Part shown: positions 33,535-41,983 of the stretch, piece after piece
How positions within the stretch are numbered: the stretch's first letter is position 1
Layout: each line of letters starts with the position of its first letter
Origin: Oceanicola sp. D3
Lineage (GTDB): Bacteria; Pseudomonadota; Alphaproteobacteria; Rhodobacterales; Rhodobacteraceae
DNA: 64,000 bases
Reading direction: 5' to 3'
Assembly (NCBI RefSeq): GCF_006351965.1
Contig: NZ_CP040932.1
Location: 1,674,001-1,738,000, forward strand
The notes under the pieces: generated by a model
The model's database searches: none
What the model was told of the DNA's origin: nothing
Seen by the model: only the letters and a program-made list of their open reading frames with translations
Translations under genes and position numbers: made by a program

Positions 33535-34745
33535 GCGGCCTCCGGAGCCGCCATGCGCCAGCCGGGGAAGGGATCTGGCAGGGTGGACCAGGCGTCTGCG
33601 AGGCCGTGGGCCATGGGCATGAGGGCGGCATCGAGCGCGGCGGTGATACCGGCCTCATCCAGCCCCGCACCGATGAACACCAGCTCCTGCCGCCGGTCGC
33701 CGAAGGGCGCCTGCCAGTGGTGGTCGATGTAGCGGCGCGCCTCGGGGTGGTTCGGCCAGCGCTCTTCTGGCACCGAGGCCCACCAGCGGCCCATCGGCTT
33801 GACCGTGCTCAGCGCTCCGGCGAGGGAGAACTCGGCCAGCCAGTCGGGGCGCGTGGCGATCCAGAAATGCCCCTTGGCGCGGATCACGCCGGGCAGGGGG
33901 CCGTTGAGCACGGCATGGATCTTCTCGGGGTGGAAGGGCGCGCGGGCGCGGTAGGTGAAGGCGCTGACGCCGTATTCCTCCGTCTCCGGCACATGGTCGG
34001 CGAAACCGTAAAGCTCCTTGGCCCAGAGCGGGTGCTCGTGCGCGGTTTCAAAGTCAAAGAGCCCGGTGCCGAGGATCGCGGAGGGGGCGACGAGGCCGTA
34101 GTCGGCTTCGATAATCCTCGCATCGGGGTTGAGGGAGGTGATGATAAGGCGGGCGGCAAGGCGGGCGTCTTCTCCGGCGGCGGTGACCTTGTTGAGCACG
34201 ACCACATCGGCAAACTCGATCTGTTCGACCAGCAGATCGACAAGGGTGCGCTCATCCTCGGGGCCGAGGCTTTCGCCCCGGTCGCGCAGGAAATCGTGGC
34301 TGGCGTAGTCGCGCAGCAGGTTGGCGGCATCGACCACTGTGACCATGGTATCGAGCCGGGCGACATCGGAGAGGCTGGCGCCCGCCTCGTCGCGGAACTC
34401 GAAGGTGGTGGCCACGGGGAGCGGCTCGGAAATGCCGGAGCTTTCGATCAGCAGATAATCGAAGCGGTTCATCTCGGCGAGGCGGCGGACCTCGGTGAGC
34501 AGGTCGTCGCGCAGGGTGCAGCAGATGCAGCCATTGGTCATTTCGACCAGCGTTTCATCGGTGTGCGAGAGGTTGGCGCCGCCGTCGCGAATGAGGTCGG
34601 CGTCGATGTTCACCTCGGACATGTCGTTGACGATCACCGCCACGCGCAGGCCCTCGCGGTTGGAGAGCACCGCGTTGAGCAGGGTGGTTTTGCCAGCGCC
34701 GAGGAAGCCGGAGAGAACGGTGACGGGGAGGCGGGTGTCGGGCAT
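33531..34745 (-). CDS. CobW/COG0523 family zinc-linked GTPase metallochaperone
   Basis: A 404-residue G3E P-loop GTPase. Seen: Walker [26 protein letters not shown]; the metal-binding CxCC motif [27 protein letters not shown]; the guanine-specificity motif VVLNKVT; and the C-terminal CobW domain (about residues 240-380, [11 protein letters not shown]...[10 protein letters not shown]). COG0523 proteins with this motif deliver zinc to target enzymes under zinc limitation. A Zur-like palindrome lies 13 bases before the ATG at 34745, supporting the zinc branch over the cobalamin branch. The DUF6525 gene overlaps its 3' end. Confidence 0.87.
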   Translation of the reverse strand: MPDTRLPVTVLSGFLGAGKTTLLNAVLSNREGLRVAVIVNDMSEVNIDADLIRDGGANLSHTDETLVEMTNGCICCTLRDDLLTEVRRLAEMNRFDYLLIESSGISEPLPVATTFEFRDEAGASLSDVARLDTMVTVVDAANLLRDYASHDFLRDRGESLGPEDERTLVDLLVEQIEFADVVVLNKVTAAGEDARLAARLIITSLNPDARIIEADYGLVAPSAILGTGLFDFETAHEHPLWAKELYGFADHVPETEEYGVSAFTYRARAPFHPEKIHAVLNGPLPGVIRAKGHFWIATRPDWLAEFSLAGALSTVKPMGRWWASVPEERWPNHPEARRYIDHHWQAPFGDRRQELVFIGAGLDEAGITAALDAALMPMAHGLADAWSTLPDPFPGWRMAAPEAA

Positions 34746-34757
34746 GGGATCCTCGCG

Positions 34758-34771
34758 TATGTTATAACATA
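34758..34771. promoter_or_regulatory. Zur-box-like palindrome upstream of the CobW gene
   Basis: TATGTTATAACATA is a perfect 14-base AT-rich palindrome in GC-rich DNA, 13-26 bases before the CobW start. It fits the GTTATA-type Zur boxes that repress COG0523 genes in alphaproteobacteria; binding itself is inferred. Confidence 0.65.
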
Positions 34772-34896
34772 ACACGTTGCTACACCCCCGGGCGGAGGGT
34801 TGCAACCGCCTGCGGCGAGGTGGCCTCGGTCAACTCCCTGCGACGGGTGGGCGCAGGGAATTGGCGGCGGCGGGCGGATGGCATACAAGGGCTCTC

Positions 34897-36873
34897 ATGA
34901 TAGCAGAGCTTGGCCATTTCGCCCTGATCCTCGCCGCCGTTCTGGCGGTTGTGCAAACCGTTGTGCCGCTGGTCGGTGCGCAGAAGCGATGGGCGGGCTG
35001 GATGGCCATGGCCGAGCCTGCGGCGGTGATGCAATTTGTCCTTGTGGGCCTCTCCTTTGCGGCACTCACATGGGCATTCGTCACCTCGGATTTCTCGGTG
35101 CGGCTCGTCACCCTCAACTCGCACACGCTCAAGCCGATGATCTACAAGATCAGCGGCGTTTGGGGGAACCACGAGGGCTCCATGCTGCTCTGGGTGCTGA
35201 TCCTTGCGGGCTTTGGCGCTGCCGCCGCCGTCTTTGGCAGCAACCTTTCTGACACCTTCCGCGCGCGGGTTCTGGCGGTGCAGGCAAGCGTGGGCGTGGC
35301 CTTTTATGGCTTTATCCTCTTTACCTCCAACCCCTTCACCCGGCTGGGCAATCCGCCGCTGGACGGGCAGGATTTGAACCCGCTCCTGCAAGACCCGGGC
35401 CTCGCCTTTCATCCGCCATTTCTCTACCTCGGCTACGTGGGCCTCTCGATGGCCTTTTCCTTCGCCGTTGCAGCGCTGATCGAGGGCCGGGTGGATGCCG
35501 CATGGGCGCGCTGGGTGCGGCCTTGGACGCTGGCGGCATGGGTGTTCCTCACCATCGGCATCGCGCTGGGCTCTTGGTGGGCCTATTACGAGCTGGGCTG
35601 GGGCGGTTTTTGGTTTTGGGATCCGGTGGAGAACGCCAGCTTCATGCCGTGGCTCTTTGCCGCCGCGCTGTTGCACTCTGCCATCGTGGTGGAAAAGCGC
35701 GAGGCGCTGAAGGCGTGGACGATCCTGCTGGCGATCACCGCCTTTGGCTTTTCGCTCATCGGCACCTTCATCGTGCGCTCTGGCGTCATCACCTCGGTGC
35801 ATGCCTTTGCCAATGATCCGGAGCGGGGTGTTTATATCCTTGCCATCCTCGCCTTTTTCGTTGGCGGGGCCTTCCTGCTGTTTGCGGTGCGGGCCGGGGC
35901 GATGGAGGCAAAGGGGCTGTTTTCGACCGTGAGCCGCGAGACGGCGTTGGTGCTGAACAATGTGCTCCTTTCGGTGGCCTCGCTGCTGGTGTTCGTCGGC
36001 ACCGTCTGGCCGCTGGTGGCGGAGTTGATCTGGGGCGAGAAGCTGAGCGTTCAGGCGCCCTTCTTCGACACCGCCTTTACCCCCTTCATGGTGGCGCTGG
36101 CGGTGATCCTGCCGGTGGGCGCGATGCTGCCGTGGAAGCGGGCGAAGGTGGGGCGGGCGCTGCGCAGTGTTTGGCCCGCGGCGGTGCTGGCGCTGGCGGT
36201 GCTGGGCCTTGTCTGGGCGGTGCAGAGCGGGCGGAGCCTGTTGGCGCCGGTTGGCATTGGGCTTGCGGTGTGGATTGTGGCCGGTGGCATCATCGACCTG
36301 CTCAGTCGCACCGGGCGTGGGAGCCTTGGCAGCCGCTTGGGGCGGCTTACCCGGCTGCCGCGCGCCGACTGGGGCAAGTTTGTTGCCCATTCGGGCCTTG
36401 GGATAACGATCCTTGGGGTGGCCGCCATCACGGCGTGGCAGGTGGAGGATATTCGCGTGGCCAAGCCCGGCGAGCCCTATGAGGTGGCCGGTTTCACCAT
36501 TGAGTTGCAGGGCGTCGAGCGGGTGCAGGGGCCGAACTACTTCAGCACCATGGCAGCGGTGGCCGTTTCGCAGGATGGGCAGCAGATTGCGGTGCTGCGC
36601 CCGGAAAAGCGGGTGTATCCGGTGCAGGCGATGCCGACGACGGAAGCGGCCATTCGCAATGGGCTGTGGCGTGACATCTACCTTGCGGTGGGCGATGAGC
36701 AGGCGGGCGGGGGATGGGCCTTGCGGACCTATATCAAGCCCTTCGCCAACTGGATCTGGGGCGGGGCCATTTTGATGGCGTTCGGCGGCTTCCTGTCACT
36801 CTCCGACCGGCGCTTTCGGCTGGCGGCGGGCGCGCGGCGTGCGCCCGGCAAGGCGGCGGTGGCGGCGGAATGA
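34897..36873 (+). CDS. ccmF: Heme lyase CcmF/NrfE family subunit
   Basis: A 658-residue polytopic membrane protein of cytochrome c maturation system I, which joins heme from CcmE to apocytochrome c. Seen: LNSHTLKPMIYKISGVWGNHEGSMLLWVLIL; the heme-handling WWD domain WGGFWFWDPVENASFMPWLFAAALLHS; and a C-terminal periplasmic beta domain followed by the final helix NWIWGGAILMAFGGFLSLSDRR. ATG at 34897 is chosen because MIAELGHFALILAAVLA is the family start; the frame is open upstream. ccmH overlaps its end by four bases. Confidence 0.94.
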   Translation: MIAELGHFALILAAVLAVVQTVVPLVGAQKRWAGWMAMAEPAAVMQFVLVGLSFAALTWAFVTSDFSVRLVTLNSHTLKPMIYKISGVWGNHEGSMLLWVLILAGFGAAAAVFGSNLSDTFRARVLAVQASVGVAFYGFILFTSNPFTRLGNPPLDGQDLNPLLQDPGLAFHPPFLYLGYVGLSMAFSFAVAALIEGRVDAAWARWVRPWTLAAWVFLTIGIALGSWWAYYELGWGGFWFWDPVENASFMPWLFAAALLHSAIVVEKREALKAWTILLAITAFGFSLIGTFIVRSGVITSVHAFANDPERGVYILAILAFFVGGAFLLFAVRAGAMEAKGLFSTVSRETALVLNNVLLSVASLLVFVGTVWPLVAELIWGEKLSVQAPFFDTAFTPFMVALAVILPVGAMLPWKRAKVGRALRSVWPAAVLALAVLGLVWAVQSGRSLLAPVGIGLAVWIVAGGIIDLLSRTGRGSLGSRLGRLTRLPRADWGKFVAHSGLGITILGVAAITAWQVEDIRVAKPGEPYEVAGFTIELQGVERVQGPNYFSTMAAVAVSQDGQQIAVLRPEKRVYPVQAMPTTEAAIRNGLWRDIYLAVGDEQAGGGWALRTYIKPFANWIWGGAILMAFGGFLSLSDRRFRLAAGARRAPGKAAVAAE

Positions 36874-37337
36874 AGCGGGCGAGATGGTTCATCGCGGCGC
36901 TCTTCGCCTTCGCCCTCGCGCTCCCGGCCCTTGCGCTGGACCCATCAGAGATGCTGGACGACCCGGCGCTGGAGGCGCGCGCCCGTGCGCTGGACCATGA
37001 GCTGCGCTGCGTGAAATGCCAGGCCGAATCCATCGCCTCTTCCAATGCCGACTGGGCGAAGGACGCCCGCAGGCAGGTGCGCGAGATGATCGCCGGTGGC
37101 GCGACGGATGAAGAGGTGAAGGCGGCTTTCCTCGAAAACTACGGCCCCTTTGTGCTGATGAACCCGCCTGCCACCGGCTGGAACCTTGCGCTGTGGCTCG
37201 CTGGCCCGGCGCTGTTGCTGGCGGGGATCGGGGTGGCCGTGGCCGCCCAACGCCAGCGCAACGCACGGCGGGGGCCGGATGCCTTGGCACCTGACGAGGA
37301 AGCCCGGTTGAAGGAGCTTTTGGGCGAGCAGGATTGA
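36870..37337 (+). CDS. ccmH: Cytochrome c maturation protein CcmH
   Basis: A 155-residue membrane-anchored thiol-disulfide protein that keeps apocytochrome c cysteines reduced for heme attachment. It has a signal peptide (MKRARWFIAALFAFALALPALA), the hallmark redox motif ELRCVKCQAESIASSNADWAKDARRQVREMI, EVKAAFLENYGPFVLMNPP, then one membrane helix (ALWLAGPALLLAGIGVAVAA). The short length means it lacks the fused TPR part seen in E. coli CcmH. It starts inside the end of ccmF (ATGA), so both are translated together. ccmA-E and ccmI are not in this window. Confidence 0.93.
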   Translation: MKRARWFIAALFAFALALPALALDPSEMLDDPALEARARALDHELRCVKCQAESIASSNADWAKDARRQVREMIAGGATDEEVKAAFLENYGPFVLMNPPATGWNLALWLAGPALLLAGIGVAVAAQRQRNARRGPDALAPDEEARLKELLGEQD

Positions 37338-37382
37338 CGTGCCGTTTGGGCTTTTCTGAACCGGGAAGTTCAGTATCTTGTG

Positions 37383-37397
37383 CCTGACCAAGTCAGG
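37383..37397. promoter_or_regulatory. Palindrome at the ribosome site of the PaaG-like gene
   Basis: CCTGAC / GTCAGG with spacer CAA, whose right arm runs into the AGGGAG ribosome site of the gene starting at 37409. It could be an operator or a hairpin limiting translation. Confidence 0.4.
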
Positions 37398-37408
37398 GAG
37401 CCCGACAG

Positions 37409-38185
37409 ATGATTTATGAAGCGATCCGCTATTCCGTGCGCGACCACGTGGCGGTGATCACGCTCAACAATCCCAAGAAGATGAACTGCCTCGACACCCA
37501 GATGCGGGCCGAGATCCTCCATGCCGTGAAGGCTGCGGAGGCGGAGGCGCGGGTTGTGGTGATGACAGGCGCGGGCCCTGCCTTTTGCTCGGGGCAAGAC
37601 CTTGGCGAGGGGGCCTCGGTAAGCGAGGCCGACATGGAGCGGATGCTCATCGACGAATACGAGCCGATGCTGAAGGCCATCTACGAGTGCCGCGTTCCCA
37701 CCATCGCGGCGGTGAACGGCCATGCGGCGGGGGCCGGGGCGAACCTTGCGCTGGCCGCCGATGTGGTGATCGCCGCCGAAAGCGCCGTGTTCCTGCAGGC
37801 CTTCGCCCGGATCGGCCTGATCCCCGACGCGGGCGGGACGTGGTGGCTGCCGCGTCAGGTTGGCTTCCCGCGTGCGATGGGCGCGGCCCTATTCGCCGAG
37901 CCGGTCAGCGCGAAGGATGCGGCAGAGTGGGGCATGATCTGGGAGGCGGTGCCGGATGAGGGCTTTGCCGACCACTGGTGGAACCGTGCGCAGCACCTCG
38001 CGCAGGGGCCGACCTATACCTACCGCCGGATCAAGCGGGCGATGCGCGCGAGCTTCGAGAATACGCTGGACGACCAGCTGGCGCTGGAGGCGAAGTTTCA
38101 GGGCGACTGCGGCAAGAGCCGGGACTTTCAGGAGGGGGTGATTGCCTTTCTGGAGAAGCGTCCGGCGAAGTACGAGGGGCGGTGA
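37409..38185 (+). CDS. Enoyl-CoA hydratase/isomerase family, PaaG-like
   Basis: A 258-residue crotonase-fold enzyme. Seen: RDHVAVITLNNPKKMNCLD; the first oxyanion-hole segment TGAGPAFCSGQDLGEG; the second VNGHAAGAGANLALAADVVIAAESAVF; and FARIGLIPDAGGTWWLPRQVG, which resembles the ring 1,2-epoxyphenylacetyl-CoA isomerase PaaG. The acidic residue of IPDAGGTWW is the one used by isomerase-type members. No other paa genes are nearby, so a general beta-oxidation or isomerase role is equally possible. A palindrome overlaps its ribosome site. Confidence 0.85.
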   Translation: MIYEAIRYSVRDHVAVITLNNPKKMNCLDTQMRAEILHAVKAAEAEARVVVMTGAGPAFCSGQDLGEGASVSEADMERMLIDEYEPMLKAIYECRVPTIAAVNGHAAGAGANLALAADVVIAAESAVFLQAFARIGLIPDAGGTWWLPRQVGFPRAMGAALFAEPVSAKDAAEWGMIWEAVPDEGFADHWWNRAQHLAQGPTYTYRRIKRAMRASFENTLDDQLALEAKFQGDCGKSRDFQEGVIAFLEKRPAKYEGR

Positions 38186-38190
38186 CGGAG

Positions 38191-38745
38191 CTAGTATTTT
38201 CGGCGGACCGAACGCGTCAATGAGATTTGAAAGTACAGGGTGGTCCGTGCGGAGCTGTCTCGCCATGCCATCTTGCCGCCTCCGCGGACGAGCTTGCACG
38301 TTGTAGGCAAGCCATAAGCGGCCTTTGTGAGGCTAGCGAGGTCGGGCTTGCGCCCGCTGAGCAGCGCCTGCGCGTGGCCTTGCCAACGCGCGGCAAGAGA
38401 AGGTTGGCGTGAGATCAGATCTTCGAAGAATCGAAGGTCATTCACGGAATGCGCGGCAAACAAGACCTTGCTACCGCGCAGATAGATTTTGTTGCGCCTT
38501 TCGTGAAATGCTGGGCTGGAGAAGGCACCGCATAACGCCGTGTTGTTGCCGGATTTGAACAACCTGCCATAGAAGATTCCCACTGGTACGTCTCGCAGGA
38601 TGCCTCGGGGCGTGAAGGTATTTGTGGTTACGATGTGGTGCTGGAATGTAGCATCCACGGGGGGGCCATCTTGCGCGCTTGAAGGAGCCGCAGAGAGGGT
38701 GAGACTGAGAAGAGCGGGTGCAAGCGCGCGGATATATTTCAACAT
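38191..38745 (-). CDS. Secreted protein of unknown function, atypical composition
   Basis: A 184-residue protein with a signal peptide (MLKYIRALAPALLSLTLSAAPSSA, cut before QDG). The mature part includes HHIVTTNTFTPRGILRDVPVGIFYGRLFKSGNNTALCGAF, SPAFHERRNKIYLRGSKVLFAAHSVNDLRFF and a basic C terminus with one more Cys (TTCKLVRGG), so a disulfide is possible. It has no recognised family. The gene and the 170 bases before it are visibly richer in A and T than the surroundings, which hints at transfer or relaxed selection. Confidence 0.62.
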   Translation of the reverse strand: MLKYIRALAPALLSLTLSAAPSSAQDGPPVDATFQHHIVTTNTFTPRGILRDVPVGIFYGRLFKSGNNTALCGAFSSPAFHERRNKIYLRGSKVLFAAHSVNDLRFFEDLISRQPSLAARWQGHAQALLSGRKPDLASLTKAAYGLPTTCKLVRGGGKMAWRDSSARTTLYFQISLTRSVRRKY

Positions 38746-38881
38746 GACGCGATGCTAGGGCTTTCCCGGAATTAAGAAAAGAGTGCCGCTGTCTCTTCGC
38801 GTACCGGTTGCAATCGGTCAATTCTTGGTCGTCTCCAACCTCAAGATGACTGCAGCAGAGCGATGTGATGTACCGGTAACA

Positions 38882-38903
38882 GACCGCCCTCTGCGGGGCG
38901 GTC
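38882..38903 (-). terminator. Hairpin terminator after the RTX gene
   Basis: GACCGCCC / GGGCGGTC with a 6-base loop, 15 bases beyond the RTX stop codon on the minus strand, followed by a modest TCTGTTA tail. Confidence 0.6.
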
Positions 38904-38917
38904 CGAATTGCTTAGGG

Positions 38918-40387
38918 TCAGACGGCGACGAGAGACACCGCTGCATCCAGCTCGGCCTGGGTGAGGCCGGGGGAGGTGACGGTGGCGATCACCGTGCCGT
39001 CGAGCGAGACGGTGCCACCGGTTGCCGTGAGTGCGGTGGTCACCGTGGGCGCGGCGGCTGCGTCGGCATCGTAATGCACCACGATCTCATCGTCTGACGG
39101 GTCGAAATCGGCGATCTCTGCCGCGCCGTCCTGCCAGTCGCCAACCATGAAGCTGTCGTCCCCGGCGCCGCCGGTGGCGACGTCGTTTTCGCCGATGAAG
39201 AGCGTGTCATCGCCTTCGCCGCCATCCAGCGTATCGGCCAGACCGTTGCCGCCGGAGGTGATGAGCCCGTCGACCAGACCGTCAACCAGCGCGTCGCGGG
39301 TGTCGACATTGCTGGCGGAGGGCAGGGTGGTGACCATGCCGGCCTCGGAGAAGAGCACATCGTTGCCGTCGCCGCCCGAGAGGGTGTTGTTGCCCTCGGT
39401 GTCGAACAGCAGGTCGGTGTTCTCGCCGCCTTCGAGCATGTCGTTGCCCGCGCCGCCGGTGACGATATCGGCACCGCTGCCGCCGTCGATGGTGTCGGCG
39501 CCTGTGCCGCCGTCGATCACATCGTTGCCTTCGTCGCCGGTGATGGTATCGGACCCATCGCCACCGGAGATGGTGTCATCCCAGATGCCGCCGGAGATGG
39601 TATCATCGCCCAAGCCACCGTCGATCTCATCCTTGCCGAGGCCGCCGGTGATGATGTCATTGCCAGCACCGCCGAGGATGGTGTCAAAGCCCGCGCCACC
39701 ATCAATGGTGTCGTGCCAGTCGCCGCCGTCGATCATGTCGGGGCCATCGCCGCCAAGCAGGGTATCCTGCCCGCCGCCGCCGATGAGGGTATCCTGGCCC
39801 GGGCCGCCGTCGAGGGTATCGTCCCAAACGCCGCCGTCGAGATAGTCGGCCCCAACGCCGCCTTCGAGCGAATCCTTGCCCTCGCCGCCATAAAGCTCGT
39901 CGTCGCCTTCGCCGCCGAGCAGGGTGTCAAAGCCCGCGCCGCCATTGAGGAAGTCGCCGCCGAGGCCGCCGCTCAGGCTATCGGCGCCGTCGCCACCCAG
40001 CAGGGTGTCGGCCCCGTTGTTGCCTTCGAGGGTGTCGTCGCCTTCTCCGCCATCCAGCGTATCGTTCCAGTCGCCGCCCTGCAGGAGGTCGTTTCCGGCA
40101 TTGCCGTTCAGGGTATCTTGCCCGTTGCCGCCGATCAGGATGTCGTTGCCGTCACCGCCGGAGAGATTGTCAAACCCGTCGCCGCCATCGACCCGGTCGT
40201 TGCCGCCGAGCGCGTCAAAGATATCGGCGCCGTCGGTGAGCGTCACGTCATCGGGGCCGTCCGTTCCCTCGTTGGGATTCGGCTCAGGCTCGCCCGTATC
40301 GTTGCTGTTGTCGTCATCGTCGTTGATCAACGCTGCGATAAGGCCGAAGCCCAGCAGTGCTGGTAGGATGTAAATCCACATCACCAT
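38918..40387 (-). CDS. RTX (hemolysin-type) calcium-binding repeat protein with N-terminal membrane anchor
   Basis: A 489-residue protein. Residues 4-21 form a hydrophobic anchor (IYILPALLGFGLIAALI), followed by an acidic linker. About 29 consecutive GGxGxDxxx nonapeptides run from residue 68 to about 328, forming a calcium-binding beta-roll. Two more repeats appear near residues 395-425, and a C-terminal domain follows (residues 425-489) with short beta strands. Three 81-residue blocks of nine repeats are recognisable. No protease, lipase or type I secretion gene is adjacent. It is probably a surface or periplasmic structural protein, perhaps exported by a type I system. Confidence 0.85.
   Translation of the reverse strand: MVMWIYILPALLGFGLIAALINDDDDNSNDTGEPEPNPNEGTDGPDDVTLTDGADIFDALGGNDRVDGGDGFDNLSGGDGNDILIGGNGQDTLNGNAGNDLLQGGDWNDTLDGGEGDDTLEGNNGADTLLGGDGADSLSGGLGGDFLNGGAGFDTLLGGEGDDELYGGEGKDSLEGGVGADYLDGGVWDDTLDGGPGQDTLIGGGGQDTLLGGDGPDMIDGGDWHDTIDGGAGFDTILGGAGNDIITGGLGKDEIDGGLGDDTISGGIWDDTISGGDGSDTITGDEGNDVIDGGTGADTIDGGSGADIVTGGAGNDMLEGGENTDLLFDTEGNNTLSGGDGNDVLFSEAGMVTTLPSASNVDTRDALVDGLVDGLITSGGNGLADTLDGGEGDDTLFIGENDVATGGAGDDSFMVGDWQDGAAEIADFDPSDDEIVVHYDADAAAAPTVTTALTATGGTVSLDGTVIATVTSPGLTQAELDAAVSLVAV
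39458..40186 (-). repeat. Three tandem 243-bp units inside the RTX gene
   Basis: The Trp codons of three GGxWxDT nonapeptides lie at 40067, 39824 and 39581, exactly 243 bases apart. The GxGFD nonapeptides at repeat positions 1, 10 and 19 keep the same spacing. The domain therefore grew by duplicating a nine-nonapeptide block, not only single repeats. Confidence 0.8.
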
Positions 40388-40530
40388 TTCCCCCAGTAAT
40401 ATCCGCCGAATCCGGCGAAACCCATGACCTTAGGTTAACAGGTGAAGGGGGTGAGTCTACGGAGTTGGAAGTTTGGAAATCCATTGTTTCCAGTTGGGTA
40501 ACAACCGGCTGTGCGCCGAGACCCAATGAC

Positions 40531-40557
40531 AAGGGCCGCACGTGGCGGCCCTTTTCT
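40531..40557. terminator. Hairpin between gltA and the RTX gene
   Basis: AAGGGCCGC / GCGGCCCTT with a 5-base loop. It lies 26 bases 3' of the minus-strand gltA stop and 144 bases upstream of the RTX gene. The T-rich tail is on the plus strand, but the hairpin would fold equally in the gltA message. Confidence 0.65.
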
Positions 40558-40578
40558 GTTCTGTAGGAGGCGCTGGCG

Positions 40579-41874
40579 TTAGCGCTTTTCGACCTCGACG
40601 TAATCGCGGCAGGGGGCCCCGGTGTAGAGCTGGCGCGGGCGACCGATGCGCATGGTCGGATCACCGAGCTGCTCTTTCCACTGGCTGACCCAGCCGACGG
40701 TGCGCGAGAGTGCGAAGATCGGCGTGAACATCGAGGTGGGGAAGCCCATCGCCTCGAGGATGATGCCGGAATAGAAGTCGACGTTCGGGAACAGCTTTTT
40801 CTCGGCGAAATAGGGATCGTCGAGCGCCTGCTTTTCCAGCTCCTTGGCGGTGGCCAGGATCGGGTTGTTCTCGACGCCCAGCAGGTCGAGCACCTCGTCG
40901 GCGGATTGCTTCATCACCGTCGCGCGGGGATCGAAGTTTTTGTAGACGCGGTGGCCAAAGCCCATGAGGCGGAACGGGTCTTCCTTGTCTTTGGCGCGGG
41001 CGATGTACTCGGGGATGTTTTCGGGCGAGCCGATTTCCTTGAGCATCTCCAGGCAAGCCTGGTTCGCGCCGCCGTGGGCCGGACCCCAGAGGCAGGCGAT
41101 GCCGGCGGCGATGCAGGCAAAGGGGTTGGCGCCCGAGGACGAGGCCAGCCGCACCGTGGAGGTGGAGGCGTTTTGCTCGTGGTCGGCGTGGAGGGTGAAG
41201 ATCCGGTCCATCGCGCGCGACAGGATCGGGTCTACCTTATACTCTTCGGCAGGCACCGCGAAGCACATGTGCAGGAAGTTCTCTGCATAGGTCAGATCGT
41301 TGCGCGGATAGACGAAGGGCTGACCGATGGAATATTTGTAGGCCCATGCGGCGATGGTGGGCATCTTGGCGATCAGCCGGTGCGAGGCGACCTCGCGCTG
41401 GTGCGGATCGGAGATGTCGGTGCTGTCGTGGTAGAAGGCGGCCATTGCGCCGACTACGCCAACCATGATCGCCATCGGGTGCGCGTCACGCCGGAAACCA
41501 CGGAAGAAATACTGCATCTGCTCGTGCAGCATGGTGTGATGGGTGATCGTGGTTTCGAAGGTTTCGAGCTGCTCGGCGGAGGGCAGTTCGCCGTAGAGCA
41601 GCAGGTAGCAGACCTCAAGGTAATGCGATTTGGAGGCGAGCTGGTCGATCGGATAGCCGCGGTGCAGCAATTCGCCCTTTTCGCCGTCGATGAAGGTGAT
41701 CGTGCTTTCGCAAGCGGCGGTGGAGGTGAAGCCCGGGTCGTAGGTGAACACATCTCCCTGGCCGTAGAGTTTGCGGATGTCGATCACATCCGGACCGGCG
41801 GTGGGCGAGTGGATCGGTAGCTCGATCGACTTGTTGTCGAACGTCAGTGTCGCCGTCTTGGAGGTCTCTGCCAT
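40579..41874 (-). CDS. gltA: Type II citrate synthase
   Basis: A 431-residue citrate synthase that condenses acetyl-CoA and oxaloacetate at the entry of the TCA cycle. Seen: [80 protein letters not shown] with the catalytic His residues; [16 protein letters not shown]; and [38 protein letters not shown] with the catalytic Asp region. The length suits the NADH-sensitive hexameric type. ATG at 41874. gltX lies 109 bases upstream on the same strand and ends at 41984. Confidence 0.96.
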   Translation of the reverse strand: MAETSKTATLTFDNKSIELPIHSPTAGPDVIDIRKLYGQGDVFTYDPGFTSTAACESTITFIDGEKGELLHRGYPIDQLASKSHYLEVCYLLLYGELPSAEQLETFETTITHHTMLHEQMQYFFRGFRRDAHPMAIMVGVVGAMAAFYHDSTDISDPHQREVASHRLIAKMPTIAAWAYKYSIGQPFVYPRNDLTYAENFLHMCFAVPAEEYKVDPILSRAMDRIFTLHADHEQNASTSTVRLASSSGANPFACIAAGIACLWGPAHGGANQACLEMLKEIGSPENIPEYIARAKDKEDPFRLMGFGHRVYKNFDPRATVMKQSADEVLDLLGVENNPILATAKELEKQALDDPYFAEKKLFPNVDFYSGIILEAMGFPTSMFTPIFALSRTVGWVSQWKEQLGDPTMRIGRPRQLYTGAPCRDYVEVEKR

Positions 41875-41983
41875 GAACGTCCCTTTCAGTGGTCACGCGC
41901 ACGTAGGGCCCTTGTTACAAAGGCCGGTGCGGGAGTTTGTTCCTCTCATACCGGCGACAGAGTTAGGGTTGGGTAAACCGATC

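Noticed and set aside
34780-36390. 536-codon open frame antisense to ccmF
   Set aside because: Low-complexity Arg/His/Gln composition and no motifs; shadow of ccmF.
39458-40186. Regular short repeats resembling a CRISPR array
   Set aside because: The period is 27 bases in frame, encoding GGxGxDxxx nonapeptides; there are no unique spacers and no cas genes.
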